A DNA stretch of 64,000 nt from Muraenolepis orangiensis (taxonomy: Eukaryota > Chordata > Actinopteri > Gadiformes > Muraenolepididae). The stretch spans positions 10,248,969 to 10,312,968 of the forward strand of contig CM051022.1 in the NCBI GenBank assembly GCA_027704905.1, in the 5' to 3' direction. Under the pieces are notes generated by a model, which saw only the letters and a list, made by a program, of their open reading frames with translations, had not been told where the DNA came from and made no database searches. Made by a program: the position numbers and the translations under genes. Position 1 is the stretch's first letter. Every line of letters begins with the position of its first letter. Positions 23,312 to 35,153 of the stretch are shown piece by piece.

Positions 23312-25043
23312 TTAATGTTCGTCATTGAATGGGAAGTCTTTGTGCTTTGAGCCCCTGTAATTAACAGAAAAAGCAACATAATTTATAATTGTTAAATGTG
23401 CAATTTTGCTTTTCAATGTGACTTTTGTGATTCGATCAGACCAGGATGCATTAACTATTTTTTTATGTTTTCACTTTGTGGCACTGGCAGTTCCGAGAAC
23501 AAACTTGAACCGGTTCCATCCGCTATTCTCTCCTGAACCATGGATGTAGGTCTGTGCTCTGAACAACACTACTACTACTAAAGTCATCTATACTTTTATA
23601 ATCAACGGCATTTTGCTAGGTGTAGTGAAGAGTGTAGTCTGAGAAATACGATCACAGAAGTCACATTGAAAAGAGTGCAACAAAAGTGTAAAGCAAGCAA
23701 AGCGTAACCGAGGCCAAGACAAGAGCATAGAGACAGTATATAAGACAACTATCAAAGGTTACAGACACACACACACACACACACTTATTGTTTTCCTTCA
23801 CCCACCAGTTCATAGAGGAAGCTCTCCAATTCTTGTTGAAACTCAGAATGCTGTCCATCTCTTCAATGCTAAGTTTAAAGTCAAACAGCTGGCAAAGAGA
23901 GAGGAGCAGCCGGGAGGGAATTATAGGAAGATATAGCGTAAGCCAGTCACAATATCACTATGCATCATTAGAAAAATGTGTCCGTGGAAATAACATCTTA
24001 AACCGATTGATCGAAATACAAGTGTATTGATAGGTCTCCTTTTATAGGGAAAGAAAAAATAAAGGGAAATAGCTTAATCTGTAGTAGTTGGAAAAGAGGG
24101 CCTCTTTTTTTTTGTTTGTTGGTCAAAAACGGTTTACCTCAAAGTTCTCCTTTGTGCTTTTGTGGGACTTGGGAATAACGATCAGATTCCTCTGGATGTT
24201 GAAACAGATAAGAATCTACCCCGCAAACACACACACAATGTGAGTAAGGTGTGACCGAACACTGTTCTTTTGTACTTCATCGTCATCATCGTCCACTGAC
24301 CTTTATTGGTACATCGTCGGCACACATAGTAATCTAATAAGGTCTGGTGAGGGCGTCACGATACAGTGAAGAGGACAATGTTCTCCTCGTGGACAACAAC
24401 ACTCCCCTTCTCTTCACTAATGAGATTTATAATGCATGGGTTGGGGGGGTTGAATTGAATTGATTAGGTAACGCTTCCCTTTCTGTGACACTGACGACCC
24501 GAAAAGACGCACACATTGAAAGCCCTAAAAAAATTCCAATGCAATTCTCCAGGGCTTTTTGTAGCCTCTTCATTTTGCCCCTCTTTAGTGTTTTACTGGC
24601 TTTGACTACCGTACATGTATGCAAAAGAGTCAAAGTTCAGGGAGTACAATGTAATGCTTACTCCCCATTCCCTCCCGCAGTTATGAATTACCCTACAACT
24701 CTACTATCAAAGCAACGGTTAGTGCTTTACTACATCCTGATGCATATAAACATGTTGAGTTGAGTGTTTGGGCGTAAACGGTACTGGAAATACTGTCGCT
24801 TGAACTGGAATAACTTGAAAGTTGAGGAAACGGATGTTTTTAGAATTATTGTACTAACTGGACAACAAAATACAACAACTACTACTACTACTAAAAAGGA
24901 ATGACATGTGTACCCCATTAGAACAACAACAACACGTGTGCCTAAATTGTAGTTATCTTGTTGTGCATGTCTGCGATGGCCTGGATTTTCGGGTCTTCCA
25001 GCAGGTTCATTCGGTGTGTGGCCCTTATTGAAAAACCAAATGA

Positions 25044-25430
25044 AGTCAAGTCAAGTCAAGTTTATTGTCACTTCACACAAGTATAAAGCATAAGTATAAA
25101 GCAGTGAGTGAAAATCTTATGTGCAATACCCGACGACAGACAGCAGTTATAAAAATATGTACTTTTACTGCCTGACAGTAAAAGTGAGTACAGTTGGTGG
25201 CTGGGGTGGACAATGTCTTTTATGATGCGTTTGGCCTTGGCCACGCACCGCTGGTTGTATATATCCAGGAGGGAGGGGAGCTCACCTCCAACGATATACT
25301 GGGCCGTCCGCACCACCCTTTGAAGCGCTCTGCCCTCGAGTGCGGTGCAGTTCCCGTACCAGGCGGTGATACACCCTGTAAGAACACTCTCCATGGTGCC
25401 GGTATAGAAAGAAGCATACATAAAGCCATT
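25044..25430 (-). mobile_element. 5'-truncated LINE fragment (family L-C)
   Basis: On the minus strand it encodes the C-terminal part of a LINE protein (GCITAWYGNC, LQRVVRTAQYIVGG), then a 3' UTR and a tail of repeated ACTTG. Related copies lie at 47,651-48,181 and 50,489-50,842. It sits between exon 7 and the lost exon 6 of the akr pseudogene. Confidence 0.85.
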
Positions 25431-25590
25431 TCAAATGTAATGTATTTTTGTTCACTGTACCATGTAGTTATTCTGTTTTGATTGAAACTTTATCTATTAT
25501 CCAGGTCGTCTAGTGGAGGTTAAGGACTTCTATTGCAAGAGAGACCTGGGTGACCATCCATACCCGGCCTAAGGTGCTGTTGCTATAGAC

Positions 25591-26290
25591 CAGGGGTGTC
25601 CACATTTTTTTCACTGAGGGCCACATACAGAAAAATATGCGAAAGGTTGGGCCACTCCCTAAAGTTAAGGTATATATCGCCTCAGTGTATTAACAGTAAT
25701 ACAAATAAATCAAATGTAGGTAAATGATGCTTGATAATGTAATATACTTAAAGAAAATAACAGCCTACATCACATCTTTCCATGTATGGGTTTTCATGTA
25801 TCTATTTCTAAATAAAATCAATCAAATGTAGTTACATTCATAAAATCGAAGTCACCGTCTGAGAAAGCTTTCCCGTGTCGCACTATGAGTGTAGAGCTAC
25901 CTCGTAGCTGGCTATTGTATTGTTTTCCTGTGTTTTGTTGGCGCGGTGAAAGTAATGTTGTTGTAGCTGCCATTTGCTTGACTTTCTCCTCTCGCTCAGC
26001 AGAAGCGTAAGACGTGTAGGTCGGATGCTTGGTTTCAGACACACTTCCCCTTGACTTCTTTGAAGAAATATTCGTTTTCCCACCGTGTCTGAAATGTGAG
26101 TTCTGCATTCACTTGCTATCTTGCGTTTCTTTGGTTCTGCCATTTTTGGTAATTTTTTTTCTTTGATTAATTTGTTTTAGTGGAGAAGCTGCATTAGGAC
26201 TGCAGGTAGTGAGTAGCTCTACCTACTGGTCAAACTAAGAACTACAATAGAGTCAAGCTTCATGTGTGGGCCACATTCCATTCTATTTTT
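25591..26290 (-). mobile_element. Decayed hAT transposon with transposase N-terminal fragment
   Basis: It begins with a hAT-type end CAGGGGTGTCCAC and CTGAGGGCCACATAC. On the minus strand (26,143 leftward) the text MAEPKKRKIASECR and QHYFHRANKTQE resembles the start of animal hAT/ZBED-type transposases, interrupted by frameshifts. The opposite inverted end and target duplication were not found, so it is truncated. Part of a similar end is at 47,460-47,510. Confidence 0.65.
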
Positions 26291-26340
26291 AGATTTTTTT
26301 TATTTGGGTTGAATGAAAGCATTTTTCGTTTTAGGATATA

Positions 26341-26342
<2 letters not shown>

Positions 26343-26385
<43 letters not shown>
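26343..26385. repeat. GT microsatellite
   Basis: About 21 GT units within the akr pseudogene. The sequence from 26,386 to 27,130 holds only dispersed repeat pieces, including one related to 9,086-9,363. Confidence 0.9.
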
Positions 26386-26387
<2 letters not shown>

Positions 26388-28479
26388 AGTTGGGGGCTGG
26401 CTTAAGCAGCCTCAACCTGGCTGATGAGACTCACAAGGTGAGGCTGCACGGCCTGCAAGGCTGGTCCTTGGTCATCAAGGCCCGTGGGTTAAACCAGCCA
26501 CCACCACACAAACACACACACACTCGACAAGAGCGCCAGCAGATTCCAACTGCTCTGTTTTCGTAACCACTACAAACTCTGCAGTAAACAGGATTACTCA
26601 TCACCCTGTGCCCTTGTCATCGAGAGGAGCCACAAGAAGCCACTTTAAAAGGCATGTAGCAGCGTCGACTGCTAAAATGTGTATTGTTTATTACTTTTAG
26701 GACAGATCTTAATTTACAAGATACATGATACGAGATATTTGTATTGGCCATTTGTAACTGCATTCCTATGTAAGTACATAGGAATGCTTACTCCCCATTC
26801 CCTCCCACAGTATACAAATCTCCAAAACAACATATATAAAAATAATATATACAATAAAAATTAACAAAAGAGCAGCAAAGTGACTTAATGATATATATAT
26901 AGTACATGTGTTGAATGTATCCATGTTTTAACAACAACACATTTAGACATTTAAACACTAACATTTGTGCAAGTGCATTAGTGCAGCAGCATCATGAATA
27001 CCATCCCTATATACAACGTTTACGATTCAGTCATTTGGCACAAAGTGACTTCAGATGCAGGTCCTTAGGGAGCAGGTAGGGGATTAGGGCATCTTCTTGC
27101 TCACGGATGCCTACAGGTTAGACTTCCAGCTTACCTGATTGACAGCAGGCTTATGTCTGAGTCCCGGTTTGTGGAGTATGGACTCAATCTGAGCCTTGTT
27201 GAAGTTGGACACACCAATGGCCTTGACCAAACCGACCTCCACGAGGTCCTCCAATAGCCTTGCCAAACAAAACATACATAGTTGTTTTGTGAGTGTCTCT
27301 CGTTTATATGTTGTTATGGCTTACAATTACTTTCATTATCGCTTAATCTATCAAGCCTTTATTTATTTATTAATTATTTAGTTGGCATAAAGTCAGAAAC
27401 TTTAATCCCAAGTTATTCAATTGAATGACTCAATTAAACACCATGGCACAAAAGGTAACTATATCGATTGTGTTCCTTTAGTACTGTCCACAATTTGGTA
27501 ATATCATTCATCTGACTGACAGGGATTGTTTTCATGGACATGTCATTAAGGAGCATAGAGCTAAGACATCTTAGCCTGTACAGGAATGCGGAAGTGGATT
27601 GTGGGAAATCCATCATTTTGATCATTATATAATTAATATGATCATAATTTGATCTCAATCATAATAATCTTAGGGGCTATTAAACATGTGCCCAATGTTT
27701 AGCCTTTTGTTCCATGGCAATAAAGTATGTTGTGATATTGACTGAAGCAAGACAGTGGGATGACAATGAATATTGTTTATTATTTTTCGCAATCTTTTTG
27801 CGAACTTCTTACATTATTACGTTATGTTTTCACCCCTGTGTTATGTGTTTGTCTGTCTGTTTGTTTTGTTTGTCTGTAGATTACTTATGGGCCACGGAAC
27901 AGTTGATTCCATTTTGGCAGATCCGGTTCCGAATCCGGATCCCCGGGACTTTTTTTATTTGGTGTGGCGGAGGAATGAGCTCTGAGTGCCCTCTAGCGGT
28001 TATTATCAGTACATCTCATCAGTACGTTCACATTTTTCTTTCAATGGAAAATACTACATCTCCACAGTTGGGAGCAGTTGACACATGGCACATACCTGGA
28101 AGCCCATGGGGTTGTGCATGAGGTAGAGGTCTAAATAGTCCTCAGGGTTGAGGTCTCTCAGGGTCTTCTCACATGCCCCTCTCACCATGGGAACGGAACG
28201 TGGAATGTGCACCACAACTAAACAACAGCAACAAGAAAACAAGCCATGAATAAACAAGCCATGAACAGTCCGGATCATATGAACAAAGGCTTTCGTTGGG
28301 GGGTTTCATTTGTGTCAAGATTTTGGCGGATTATGGGATTAGTTCTGTCAGGGTTTGGTTATAATTTCTACTGTTTAGTGTTCTGGACATGTTGTCGACC
28401 TGACTATGTAACACATCTTAGTCCAATCTGTTAACAAGTTATGTCCTATAAGTTACGCCTAATATATAGGAAAATGTTC

Positions 28480-28511
<32 letters not shown>

Positions 28512-29089
28512 TTTATATTATTATTATTGGTAACTAGTTAGTTAGTAGCCTAACTTTGACTTTAAGCATTGTATTATAAGTCATGGTCTTTATGATGTTC
28601 TTACATGACGTGCTTTATTTGTTTAATTAATTTGTCATGGGGGGGAGGGGGGGGGGGAGAATTGTTGATATGGTTATGCAAATAAAATTGATTCTGCTTC
28701 AACGATTGCCCCCTTTTATCTTCCCGCTTTACCAAGAGTTTGGCTGTATGCCAAAAAAATAATGATGAGTCATTAAACAAACAAAAAGCTAAATCTGCCA
28801 GAATACAGAAAGAGGTTGGACTTCCGAGGAGGACTTATAGCACCATGGGGGGGGGGGGTGGGGGGTGAAGGGGGGGGTCTTTTGACGCACCTTACTGACG
28901 TTGAAAAGCTCCTCCCTCTTTGGTCCATCGCGGCGTGAATCCCCTCTTCCACCTCCCCTTCGTTCTGGTACACATAGGCTCCGTCGATATGCCTGTAACC
29001 GGCACAGATGGCTGCTTTCACTGCGACTTGGGCCTCTCCTGGCTCTGCCTGTGTGTACACAGTAGAATAGATCATGCATGCATGCATGA

Positions 29090-29270
29090 TCTGCTTTGTC
29101 CAAAGCGACTTACAATAGTGTGTTTCAACAAAGGAAGGTAAGAGAACAACTCAAGAGTCAACAGAAGTCTCCAAGAACTGAACCAGTGCTCAGGTTATAA
29201 TACAATACATTCAGGTAAAAGTACAATGAGGTAAAAGTACAATAAGTTGGCAATAGAATACCCTTAGTAT
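29090..29270. mobile_element. Dispersed fish repeat with the CCAAAGCGACTTACAA motif
   Basis: The text TCCAAAGCGACTTACAATAG, then AGTCTCCAAGAAC and CAGGTAAAAGTACAAT, recurs at 40,715-40,860. The reverse-complement motif GGATGAAAGCGTCTGCTAAA is at 31,132-31,152. It looks like a common fish SINE-type repeat; family not assigned. Confidence 0.6.
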
Positions 29271-29507
29271 AATCGAATACTCTTTTTCTTATGGGCGGGT
29301 GGGGCAGGGTAGTAGATAATCAATGTATGAGTGCCTATATATTGTATGACAAAGAAATGCGTCTGCAGTCCAAGTTTAAATTATACTACACACCTAAATG
29401 ACATGGGGACAGACCCCAATGAATATGCCCACTGACATTTTGAGTCATGAATGTCATGAAATAAGAGTCATAAAAACATTTGTATAAATACGTATTACAT
29501 ACATGTA

Positions 29508-29640
29508 TACATGCATACATACATACATACATACATACATACATACATGCATACATACATACATACAGACATACATACATACATAGGCCTATGCATGTAT
29601 GTATATATATACATACATGCATAGGCCTACATACAAAAGA
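29508..29640. repeat. CATA tetranucleotide repeat with embedded perfect palindrome
   Basis: A CATA array at 29,508-29,583 is followed by a perfect 46-bp palindrome (29,584-29,629) with 23-bp arms beginning TAGGCCTATGCATG. The long frames here are repeat artefacts. Confidence 0.85.
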
Positions 29641-29756
29641 CAACTATAGAGAACAGTGTCTGTTTTCCCTCCATTAGTCCCCCTTAATCATATCACCACA
29701 TAACAAAAGGAAATGACAAGCTCTATGATTAAATAATCTGTCTGCAGTGTGCAGAG

Positions 29757-30038
29757 CGAGTGAGTGGATTGACATTCAACTACATACCCTCCAGGTTCCA
29801 AAGTCCAAATGCCCCTCTCGACATTTACACCCATTTAAATCCGGTGTATAACACAAAAAGAACAGCAAAGTGACTGATAAATGATATCTACATGTGTTGA
29901 ATGTTTACAAAAATCTTTAAAAGCATTTAAAGTGCAGTTGTGCAGCAGCATCACGAATACAGTGCAGTAACTTTTATGAGTCCAGAAAGTCCAGCAAAGT
30001 AAAGTATTAATACTTTAAAGTATTAAAGTAAAGCATTA
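29757..30038. mobile_element. Dispersed repeat, second copy of the 9,086-9,363 block
   Basis: Nearly base-for-base the same as 9,086-9,363. The sequence after it (30,050-30,220) is again repeated at 35,574-35,710 (ATTGAGAGTG, CACAGTGGGGTTCAAAC), so a longer element probably continues to the right. Confidence 0.7.
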
Positions 30039-30309
30039 TTGTCAACGTAATCACATAATACAATGACATTGAGAGTGTCCATCATCACAGTCACAGTGGG
30101 GTTCAAACATACACACATACTGCATCTCACGCACACAAACGCAAACAAAATAATCCATTTAAATATATATAAAAATACAACAGATTTTTATAAAGTGGGC
30201 TGCAGAGTCACTGTGTATATATGTTGAGAGTCGATCTGGATGACTTTGGGAAATAAACTGTTTAATGAATAATCTGTTTTTTTAACTTCATTGTTTTCAG
30301 TCACGTGAC

Positions 30310-30555
<246 letters not shown>

Positions 30556-30735
30556 TGCTCATATCCCATTTAATACCTAGTAGACTGTCTTTTAATCTGT
30601 AAATTTAAACTGTAATCATATCACCATGCACTTTACTGCAACATTTGCACTCTGGTTAGATGCTAAATTATTTTCGCTGTACTCTACTTGTGTTGTGCAA
30701 TGACAATACATTTGAATCTAATCAAATCGAATCTA
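30556..30735 (+). mobile_element. LINE 3' tail (family L-B)
   Basis: The text ACCATGCACTTTACTGCAAC, then GTGCAATGACAATACATTTG, matches the 3' end of the L-B copy at 57,743-59,330. It ends just before the prc1 promoter region. Confidence 0.8.
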
Positions 30736-30737
30736 CT

Positions 30738-31030
30738 ACGGTTACAGTGTGGTGGGCGTGGCGGGCGGGGGTGTGGGCGTGGCGGGTGGGTGGGCGTGGC
30801 CGACCCTCACCAAGACACGCCCATTTCAATGACGATGTTTCTAACCGCCCAATGAGAGCCGTTGTTTGTGTCCCTTGTGCCATTTTTGAAAATAAGTCTT
30901 TTTAGTCGTAGACGTCGAGTCGGAGTTCCACGTCAACCGACGGTTTTTTAAATACAAACACGTCGTTGTTTTGTTTTTTAAAAACAAAACAAAAAGTCGG
31001 TTTCGTGTTTATTCGTGTAACCATATGACC
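30738..31030 (+). promoter_or_regulatory. prc1 promoter and 5' UTR with GC boxes, CCAAT box and CHR-like site
   Basis: Several GGGCGTGG boxes (30,745-30,800) precede a CCAAT box (30,849-30,853). About 32 bases on is TTTGAA (30,885-30,890), the core of the cell-cycle genes homology region. CCAAT plus CHR at this spacing is the known layout of G2/M genes controlled by NF-Y and the DREAM/MuvB complex. PRC1 is a known member of that class. The ATG follows 140 bases later. Sites are read directly; their use is inferred. Confidence 0.55.
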
Positions 31031-34000
31031 ATGCGGAAGAGGTAAGTTAAAAAAATGAATATGTGTTGGTAGTAACATTCGTTTTTTTTGTCGTCGACGC
31101 CAACTAGATTCAGCTTGAGTGTAAGGCTTTGGATGAAAGCGTCTGCTAAACGACTAATGTAATATCGCTCGAGTAAGCCTCATCCGTCTGGTGCCCTATT
31201 CGTGTTAAAGAACTCGAAAAGCTAAGAATATGTGCAGCCTTAGAGCAACTAGACTGGTATATATATATATATATATAGATATATATCTATATATAGATAT
31301 ATAGATATATATATATATAGGTCTGAACAGGACATAGTTACGAAGAGAAACCCTGAAACTCCCTACATGTTTAGTTTTTTAGGAGGAGAAAAGAGGGGAC
31401 ACGATTCAAGTGTACAACAATATAAAGCATGACGAATTCGATGTGGATAGTGATAGGATGTCGCCAGCTGCAAGAGGGGGGGGGGGGGGTCACCAGAGGT
31501 CATTCCCTGCGTATCGTTAAAACGAGAAGAAGTAAAGAGATCACAAGCCGAGATCGCACTTATTCTTCTCACAAAGGGTCTTCCAGGGGAAGTGGTGAAT
31601 GCTATGTCGCTAAACGCCTTCAAAGCATAGCTGGATCCTTATTGGGCTCGATCAGCCATTGATGTTCGATCGACATCAAGGCTGCAGCGGATGTTTTCAT
31701 CTGAGTGACTTTGCAGTGACTTGATTAGGAGCTATCTATCCAGCTCTCTATCTATCTATCCATCTATTTATCTATCTATCTATCGATTGCTGGTAGACAC
31801 AACGGTGTCGTGTCGCTTGGATAAGCGTAGAATAGATGCTTTACAGTTTACTTTAAAACGTTCTGTGCACTCGATGTGTTTACCGGTAGGCTTTTAATAC
31901 ATACAAGCACACATACACACACGTTGTATGTACATTAACTCCCACAGGGAATGACGTGACGCTAGTAGTGAGACAGAAGAAGCACAGAGACATTTGCATT
32001 ACAATACTTGCATGCATTGCAATACAATCCGCACGACAAGCGAACCATCGAGATTAGTTTAGATTCGATTCAAATGTATTGTCATTGTACAGCACAAGTA
32101 CAGTACAGTGAAACTTAATTTGGCATCTAACCAGAGTGCAAATGTTGCAGTAAAGTGCACGGTAATATAACATTTACAGTTTAAATTGACAGGTTAAAAG
32201 ACGGTCTACTGGGTATTAAATGGGATATGAGCATACTAATAGGTATATATATATATGTGTGTGAGTATTTAACAGGTAGTGATCAGTTATTGAAAGCAGG
32301 ATACATATATGTAAATGTATATACAAGTGAACATAATATAAATGTATGGCATATATAAATGTATATACCGGAGTAGGAGCAGTTATATCAACAGTTGAGA
32401 TTTAAATATATATGGCATGTACAGTAAACTGGTATCTTATTAATACATATGTAAAGTATAGAGAGTTGGGGTAGTGATTCGTTTTTATTTTGTTTGTGTA
32501 GTATAACGGAACATAATACATTCTCAAATGTTTCATCAGAAAACTCAAACCAATGCTGAAATATGCCACTGTGGGGTTTTATCCAACGTTAAGGGCACAT
32601 AAATGGTCCTAGTTTCTATAAACATTTTTTTTTATATTTTTCAGTGACATACTTAGGACATTTGTTTTCATTTGACCCACTATTGATGAATATGATGATG
32701 TTTTTTTTTTATTGCAGTGAGGTTCACGCAGCCCAGTCAGTGGCTTGCCTAAACGATACCCTGATCAGGTTAAAAGACATATGGGAAGAGGTAGGCATCC
32801 CAGAGGACCAGCGTATCCAGAGAACCATTTCTGTGCAGCAACACATCAAAAGTCTGCTGGACCTGATGATCGAAGAGGAGGAAGAGATGAAGAAGCGCCT
32901 GAGCACCAGCCTGGAGACGTGTCGCCAGGAACTCGACGACCTGTGCGACGAGCTCCAGATGCCCACCGTCCAGGAGGACGCCGGCGCCTCCATGCTGAAG
33001 CTGGAGAAGGACCGGCGCACGCGGCTCGAGGTGATGAAGAAACAAAAACAGCAGAGGATGGACGAACTGCAGTCGCTCGTGGACAGTGACCTCCAGCTCT
33101 GCAACATCTTGAGCTCCACGCCGCTCTGCGTCGACCGCAGCCGTGTGCCGTCCGTGGAGCGGCTGGACAGCTACCGCTGCTACATCGCCGACCTGGCCGC
33201 GGAGAAGGGTCGACGGCACGCCGAGTTCATGAGCGTCAAGCAGCAAATCGTCCTCTGCATGGACGACCTGGAGCGGCCGGCGGAGACCAGCTTTGAGAAG
33301 GACGTGATGTGCGAGGACGAGAACGACTTCTGCCTCTCCAGTGACAACATCGCCTCGCTTAAGCTTCTGCTCGCCCAGGTAAGCTGTGCGCTTTGACACC
33401 GGCCGGCTCGTACTCCGACGTGTGTGTTTTTGTTTGTTAACGTACCCACTTTGTTGTGTTTCATTTGTGCCGTTGAGCAGATGCTGTCATCCTTCCTTTG
33501 CCGCTTTGAACGACCAAATGTCCCTTTGTGAAATGTTGCCGTAACATTTACTTGGAGTAAGCGCAACACCACCGCAGTCACGGATTGTATTGTAATTGTG
33601 TGTCTCCTTACCCCACCAACCCCCCCCCCCCCCCCTCTAGTTGGAAGACTGCAAGGTGGAGAACGAACGCCGGTGCTCGGGGTACCGTGCCAAAATCCAG
33701 GAGCTGTGGGAACGGCTCCAGATTCCCCAGGAGGAGCGGGAGGCCATGTCGAAGCACATGGTCCACTCCAAGAAGCAGAACGTGGAGGCGCTCCAAGCCG
33801 CTCTCAAGTGCCTGGATGCGCTGAAGATGAAGAGCATCAAGAGCTTCATCGAGGCCATTCGGTCGGAGGTGACCCTCTTGTGGGACAAGTGCTTCTACAG
33901 CGCCGAGCAGCGGCAGGAGTTCGCCCCATACTATGGCGAAGAGGGTGACTTCACGGAGGAGCTGCTGGAACGCCACGAGGCGGAGGTGTTCACGCTGAAG

Positions 34001-34756
34001 CAGCGCTACGAGGACCACCGAGCGCTGTTCGAGGGCGTCGGCCGGTGGCAGGAGAACTGGACGCTGTTCCTGGAGCTTGACCGCAAGGCCAACGACCCGT
34101 CAAGGCTGAACAACCGTGGCGGGAACCTCCTTAAAGAGCAGAAGCAGAGGGTCGACCTGCAGAAGAGCCTGCCCAAGCTGGAAAAAAGCCTGAAAGGCCA
34201 GATTGACCTCTGGGAGCAGCAGTGCGGCGGTGAGTTCCTCGTCGGCGGGCAGGAGTTCCTCGAGTACGTGCAGCAGCAGTGGTCCGCCTTCCACGACGAG
34301 AAGGAGAGGGAGAAGACGGAGAGGCAACTGAAGAAAACCAAGCAGTTCGAGGAGGAGATAAAGTTTGGCGCGGCCACGAAGACGCCATCCAAAAGGCGCA
34401 TGGTAAATACCCCCACGCCAGGCAAAGTGAGGAAGCTCGTCGGTACTCCCAACGGCACGCTGAGCTCGGCCTTCGGCGGCACCATCTGCAACAGCATAAT
34501 CAACCGGACGCCTCTCTCCGTCAAAAAGGGCCCGGGCCTGCGAATGCCCGTCAGTGGAAAAGCGTCCCACTCGTTGGAGCGGAACAAAGAGAACAACAAC
34601 ACGCCCCAGCACGATAACAACGCACATGTCGACGGCGTGTCCCAAGACGCCACGTTGAACTCTGTGGCTGGCTCATACTCAGATTTTACGCGCAACCTTG
34701 CAAAGGGGGTGTCCAACACCAACATGTACCTTAACTCCACGGTCACTCATCACTGA
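31031..34756 (+). CDS. prc1: Protein regulator of cytokinesis 1 (PRC1/Ase1/MAP65 family)
   Basis: Homodimeric bundler of antiparallel microtubules at the anaphase central spindle, partner of KIF4A and a CDK1/PLK1 substrate. Three coding exons: 31031-31041, 32718-33378, 33641-34756, giving 595 residues (human about 620). The start MRKSEV follows the family's MRRSEV pattern. Next come the coiled dimerisation and rod region (IWEEVGIPEDQR, KKRLSTSLETCRQELDDLCDEL, ILCMDDLE) and the spectrin-like microtubule-binding domain (ELWERLQIPQEEREA, NRGGNLLKEQKQR, LPKLEKSLKGQIDLWEQ). A basic tail follows with TPSKRR and TPGKVRKL, typical Cdk and nuclear-localisation sites, then the C-terminal NSTVTHH. Such large exons are unlike the many-exon mammalian gene. 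Intron 1 contains a LINE tail; intron 2 is 262 bases. Confidence 0.95.
31258..31800. repeat. TATA-rich and ATCT repeats in prc1 intron 1
   Basis: TATA/ATAG tract at 31,258-31,320 and an ATCT tetranucleotide run at 31,741-31,783. No coding sequence or RNA gene seen in the remainder of the intron. Confidence 0.8.
32050..32480 (-). mobile_element. LINE 3' tail (family L-B), antisense in prc1 intron 1
   Basis: Reverse complement of the L-B 3' end: CAAATGTATTGTCATTG, TTTGGCATCTAACCAGAGTG, then a long A/T-rich 3' UTR with TATATA runs. Parallel copies lie at 35,915-36,480 and 41,490-42,164. Confidence 0.8.
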
Positions 34757-34992
34757 TCGGATCAGAGTCAACACCAACATGTACCATAACTCCACGGTCA
34801 CTCATCACTGACCGGATCAGATTCAACACCAACACCAACATGTACCATAACTCCACGGTCACTCATCACTGACCGGATCAGATTCAACACCACACCAACA
34901 TGTACCATAACTCCACGGTCACTCATCACTGACCGGATCAGATTCAACACCAACATGTACCATAACTCCACGGTCACTCATCACTGACCGGA
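34710..34992. repeat. Minisatellite built from the prc1 stop-codon region
   Basis: Five tandem units of about 55-61 bases. The first unit is the last 14 codons of prc1, the TGA and 13 bases of 3' UTR. The next four repeat that segment in the 3' UTR with TACCATAAC instead of TACCTTAAC and TGACC after CATCAC. Units 2-5 resemble each other more than unit 1, so they arose by later amplification. Confidence 0.92.
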
Positions 34993-35147
34993 TCGGAGTC
35001 ACCGGGAGTCTTTCAGCCCTTGGATGGTTTGGCATTGTATGTGTTATTTTTTTTAATGACTTGGTTTCCTCTTTCTCTGCTTTTCTTTGGCTTGAATTAC
35101 AACCTTCTTGCATCTCCAGAAGTTGTAAATGTTTGGAGCAATGTTTA

Positions 35148-35153
35148 AATAAA
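35148..35153 (+). terminator. prc1 poly(A) signal AATAAA
   Basis: AATAAA lies about 390 bases after the stop codon in A/T-rich sequence, the first canonical hexamer in the 3' flank. Confidence 0.7.

Larger units (their letters stand above)
23312..29048 (-). pseudogene. Inverted akr1b-like pseudogene (copy C)
   Basis: Recognisable exons on the minus strand: exon 2 28891-29048, exon 3 28096-28217, exon 5 27135-27258, exon 7 remnant about 24950-25025, exon 8 24138-24215, exon 9 23806-23888, exon 10 23312-23354. Exon 2 is 10 bases shorter than the 168 of the intact genes. Exon 3 is 5 bases longer than 117. Both shift the frame. Exon 7 runs into a stop where its donor should be. Exons 1, 4 and 6 were not found. 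Exons 9 and 10 keep the exact lengths (83 and 43) and phase of the live genes and end KHKDFPFNDEH. Protein divergence from A and B is much larger than A from B, so this is an older paralog. A rescued short transcript of the 3' half cannot be excluded. Confidence 0.85.

Noticed and set aside
27097..27260. Intact fourth akr gene on the minus strand
   Set aside because: It is exon 5 of the decayed copy C; the surrounding exons are frameshifted or missing.
32724..34746. Several long minus-strand frames over prc1
   Set aside because: Antisense shadows of the high-GC coding exons.
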